Source: Acidobacteria bacterium UBA6911 (GTDB lineage Bacteria; Acidobacteriota; UBA6911). Taken from it: a stretch of DNA of 6,218 nt. Shown piece after piece: positions 5,590-6,218 of this stretch (positions are counted from its first letter, which is position 1; the number at the start of each line of letters is the position of its first letter). The stretch lies in assembly GCA_002451015.1 (NCBI GenBank), contig DKBB01000316.1, positions 1 to 6,218 on the forward strand. Direction: 5' to 3'. The translations under genes and the position numbers were made by a program. The notes below the pieces were generated by a model. It was not told where the DNA came from and did not search any database. It saw nothing but the letters and a program-made list of their open reading frames with translations.

Positions 5590-5702
5590 GCAGGTCCAAC
5601 GGGAATCAGACTGTTGTACCCACAGGTTCGCGTCTCTTCATTGAATTCATTGCCTCGCTTATTAAACGGCATTACGAAATCCTCGTGAAACTCAGGGAGC
5701 AT

Positions 5703-6173
5703 TCACCGCTGGTATTTTATCGCTGCCTTGGCTTCCTTATCCGCTTCTTTACGGCGTTCCGTTTCCCTTTTATCGTAAAGCTTCTTCCCTTTTGCTACAC
5801 CCAGCTCCACTTTAATTTTTCCTCGTTTCAGATACACGCGTAACGGTACCAGCGTAAGACCCTTTTCCTGGGTTTTTCCGATAAGTTTTCGGATTTCCGT
5901 CAGATGAAGCAACAGCTTCCGGGATCGGACAGGATCATGATTTTCCCTGTTGCCGTGGGAATAGGGACTGATATGGCAGTTGAGCAGAAACACCTCTCCC
6001 GCCCGGACCAGCGCATAACTGTCCTTCAGATTCAAACGACCTTCCCGGATGGCTTTCACTTCTGTGCCGAGAAGGGATATCCCGGCTTCGAACTTTTCCA
6101 GGATAAAATAATCGTGAAACGCCTTTTTGTTTGTTGCAATCAACTTCTCGCCTGATTGGGATTTCCCAGCCAT
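5703..6173 (-). CDS. smpB: SsrA-binding protein SmpB (trans-translation)
   Basis: A 156-residue cytoplasmic RNA-binding protein that carries tmRNA to stalled ribosomes, where tmRNA tags the incomplete peptide and frees the ribosome. The whole family pattern is present: [26 protein letters not shown] opens the OB-fold barrel (15-40), then [13 protein letters not shown] (44-56), the invariant HISPYSHGN (67-75), [13 protein letters not shown] (78-90), [18 protein letters not shown] (94-111) and [16 protein letters not shown] (121-136). The basic C-terminal tail (137-156) is the part that, in characterised SmpB, lies in the empty mRNA channel. Length is typical. The ATG at 6173 places the conserved core at residue 15, as expected; the frame stays open upstream to the window edge, and only a weak GGAT-type site precedes the ATG. 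No ssrA gene is visible in this window. Confidence 0.97.
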   Translation of the reverse strand: MAGKSQSGEKLIATNKKAFHDYFILEKFEAGISLLGTEVKAIREGRLNLKDSYALVRAGEVFLLNCHISPYSHGNRENHDPVRSRKLLLHLTEIRKLIGKTQEKGLTLVPLRVYLKRGKIKVELGVAKGKKLYDKRETERRKEADKEAKAAIKYQR

Positions 6174-6177
6174 GTTT

Positions 6178-6216
6178 CTATCCGTGATAAATTTCGGCAG
6201 CCCCCTGTCGTCTTCC
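6178..6216 (-). CDS. Possible C-terminal end of an upstream gene, mostly outside window
   Basis: On the minus strand one frame runs in from the window edge and ends in TAG at 6180-6178, four bases before the smpB ATG. The visible 12 residues read [12 protein letters not shown]. Such close spacing would fit an operon with smpB. Twelve residues are too few to identify a family, and two other frames are also open across this edge, so this is a pointer rather than a gene call. Confidence 0.2.
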   Translation of the reverse strand, partial: GRRQGAAEIYHG

Positions 6217-6218
6217 CG

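Larger units (their letters stand above)
5315..5702. other. 388-base intergenic region between smpB and pepA, rich in inverted repeats
   Basis: No protein frame of useful length and no tRNA is visible on either strand. I looked for tmRNA because smpB is adjacent, but saw neither a GGGGC-type 5' end nor a GGTTCGA T-loop before CCA. What it does hold: a 32-base imperfect hairpin (5360-5391), AACGGGAA at 5421-5428 and 5598-5605 with its complement TTCCCGTT at 5457-5464, a run of eight C (5447-5454), a 7-bp triloop hairpin (5553-5569), a perfect 12-bp palindrome (5578-5589) and the pepA ribosome site. No convincing promoter was found. It may be a structured pepA leader, an unrecognised small RNA, or a decayed gene; the sequence alone does not decide. 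Confidence 0.5.

Noticed and set aside
5315..5702. tmRNA (ssrA) gene beside smpB
   Set aside because: The length would fit, but neither strand shows the conserved 5' GGGGC...TTCGACGGG segment, a GGTTCGA-type T-loop, a CCA end or a plausible tag-peptide frame. GGTTCG at 5625-5630 is not followed by a T-arm complement.
1..6218. A novel defence, mobile or multi-gene accessory system
   Set aside because: All identifiable genes are housekeeping families in ordinary order, with no integrase, transposase, repeat array, toxin-antitoxin pair or attachment-site structure.

Overview
The window is an ordinary bacterial housekeeping segment with roughly balanced base composition. It shows no sign of phage, transposon, CRISPR or toxin-antitoxin cargo. 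It carries seven recognisable protein-coding genes and possibly the last codons of an eighth. The Hfq-like protein has an N-terminal extension and an acidic tail, and its Sm core is of a type I associate with Acidobacteriota and relatives such as Aminicenantes. That, and the mixed gene order, suggest a deep non-model Gram-negative lineage. The taxonomic guess is inference and weak.

Layout, left to right. The plus strand opens with the C-terminal half of thymidylate kinase (tmk, 1-345). After a 167-base gap comes the DNA polymerase III delta' clamp-loader subunit (holB, 513-1592); tmk and holB are a common bacterial neighbour pair. A small secreted TPR protein (1660-2097) lies on the minus strand, convergent with holB and divergent from the next gene. 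An AT-rich divergent promoter region (2098-2298) has two good sigma70-type -35 boxes lying almost exactly on top of each other. The plus-strand genes that follow are an Hfq/Sm-like RNA-binding protein (2299-2625) and pdxA for vitamin B6 synthesis (2677-3747, non-ATG start). On the minus strand, convergent with pdxA, are leucyl aminopeptidase (pepA, 3824-5314) and the tmRNA-binding protein SmpB (5703-6173). They are separated by a 388-base gap that holds several inverted repeats but no gene I can recognise. In particular no tmRNA is visible there.

The genes do not form one pathway. tmk and holB serve DNA synthesis, hfq and smpB serve RNA handling and ribosome rescue, pdxA makes a cofactor, and pepA recycles peptides. 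I found no convincing new multi-gene system. The points most worth a second look are an exactly spaced duplicated four-cysteine zinc module in delta', the divergent surface residues of the Hfq-like protein, the superimposed divergent promoters, and the mutually complementary 8-mers upstream of pepA.
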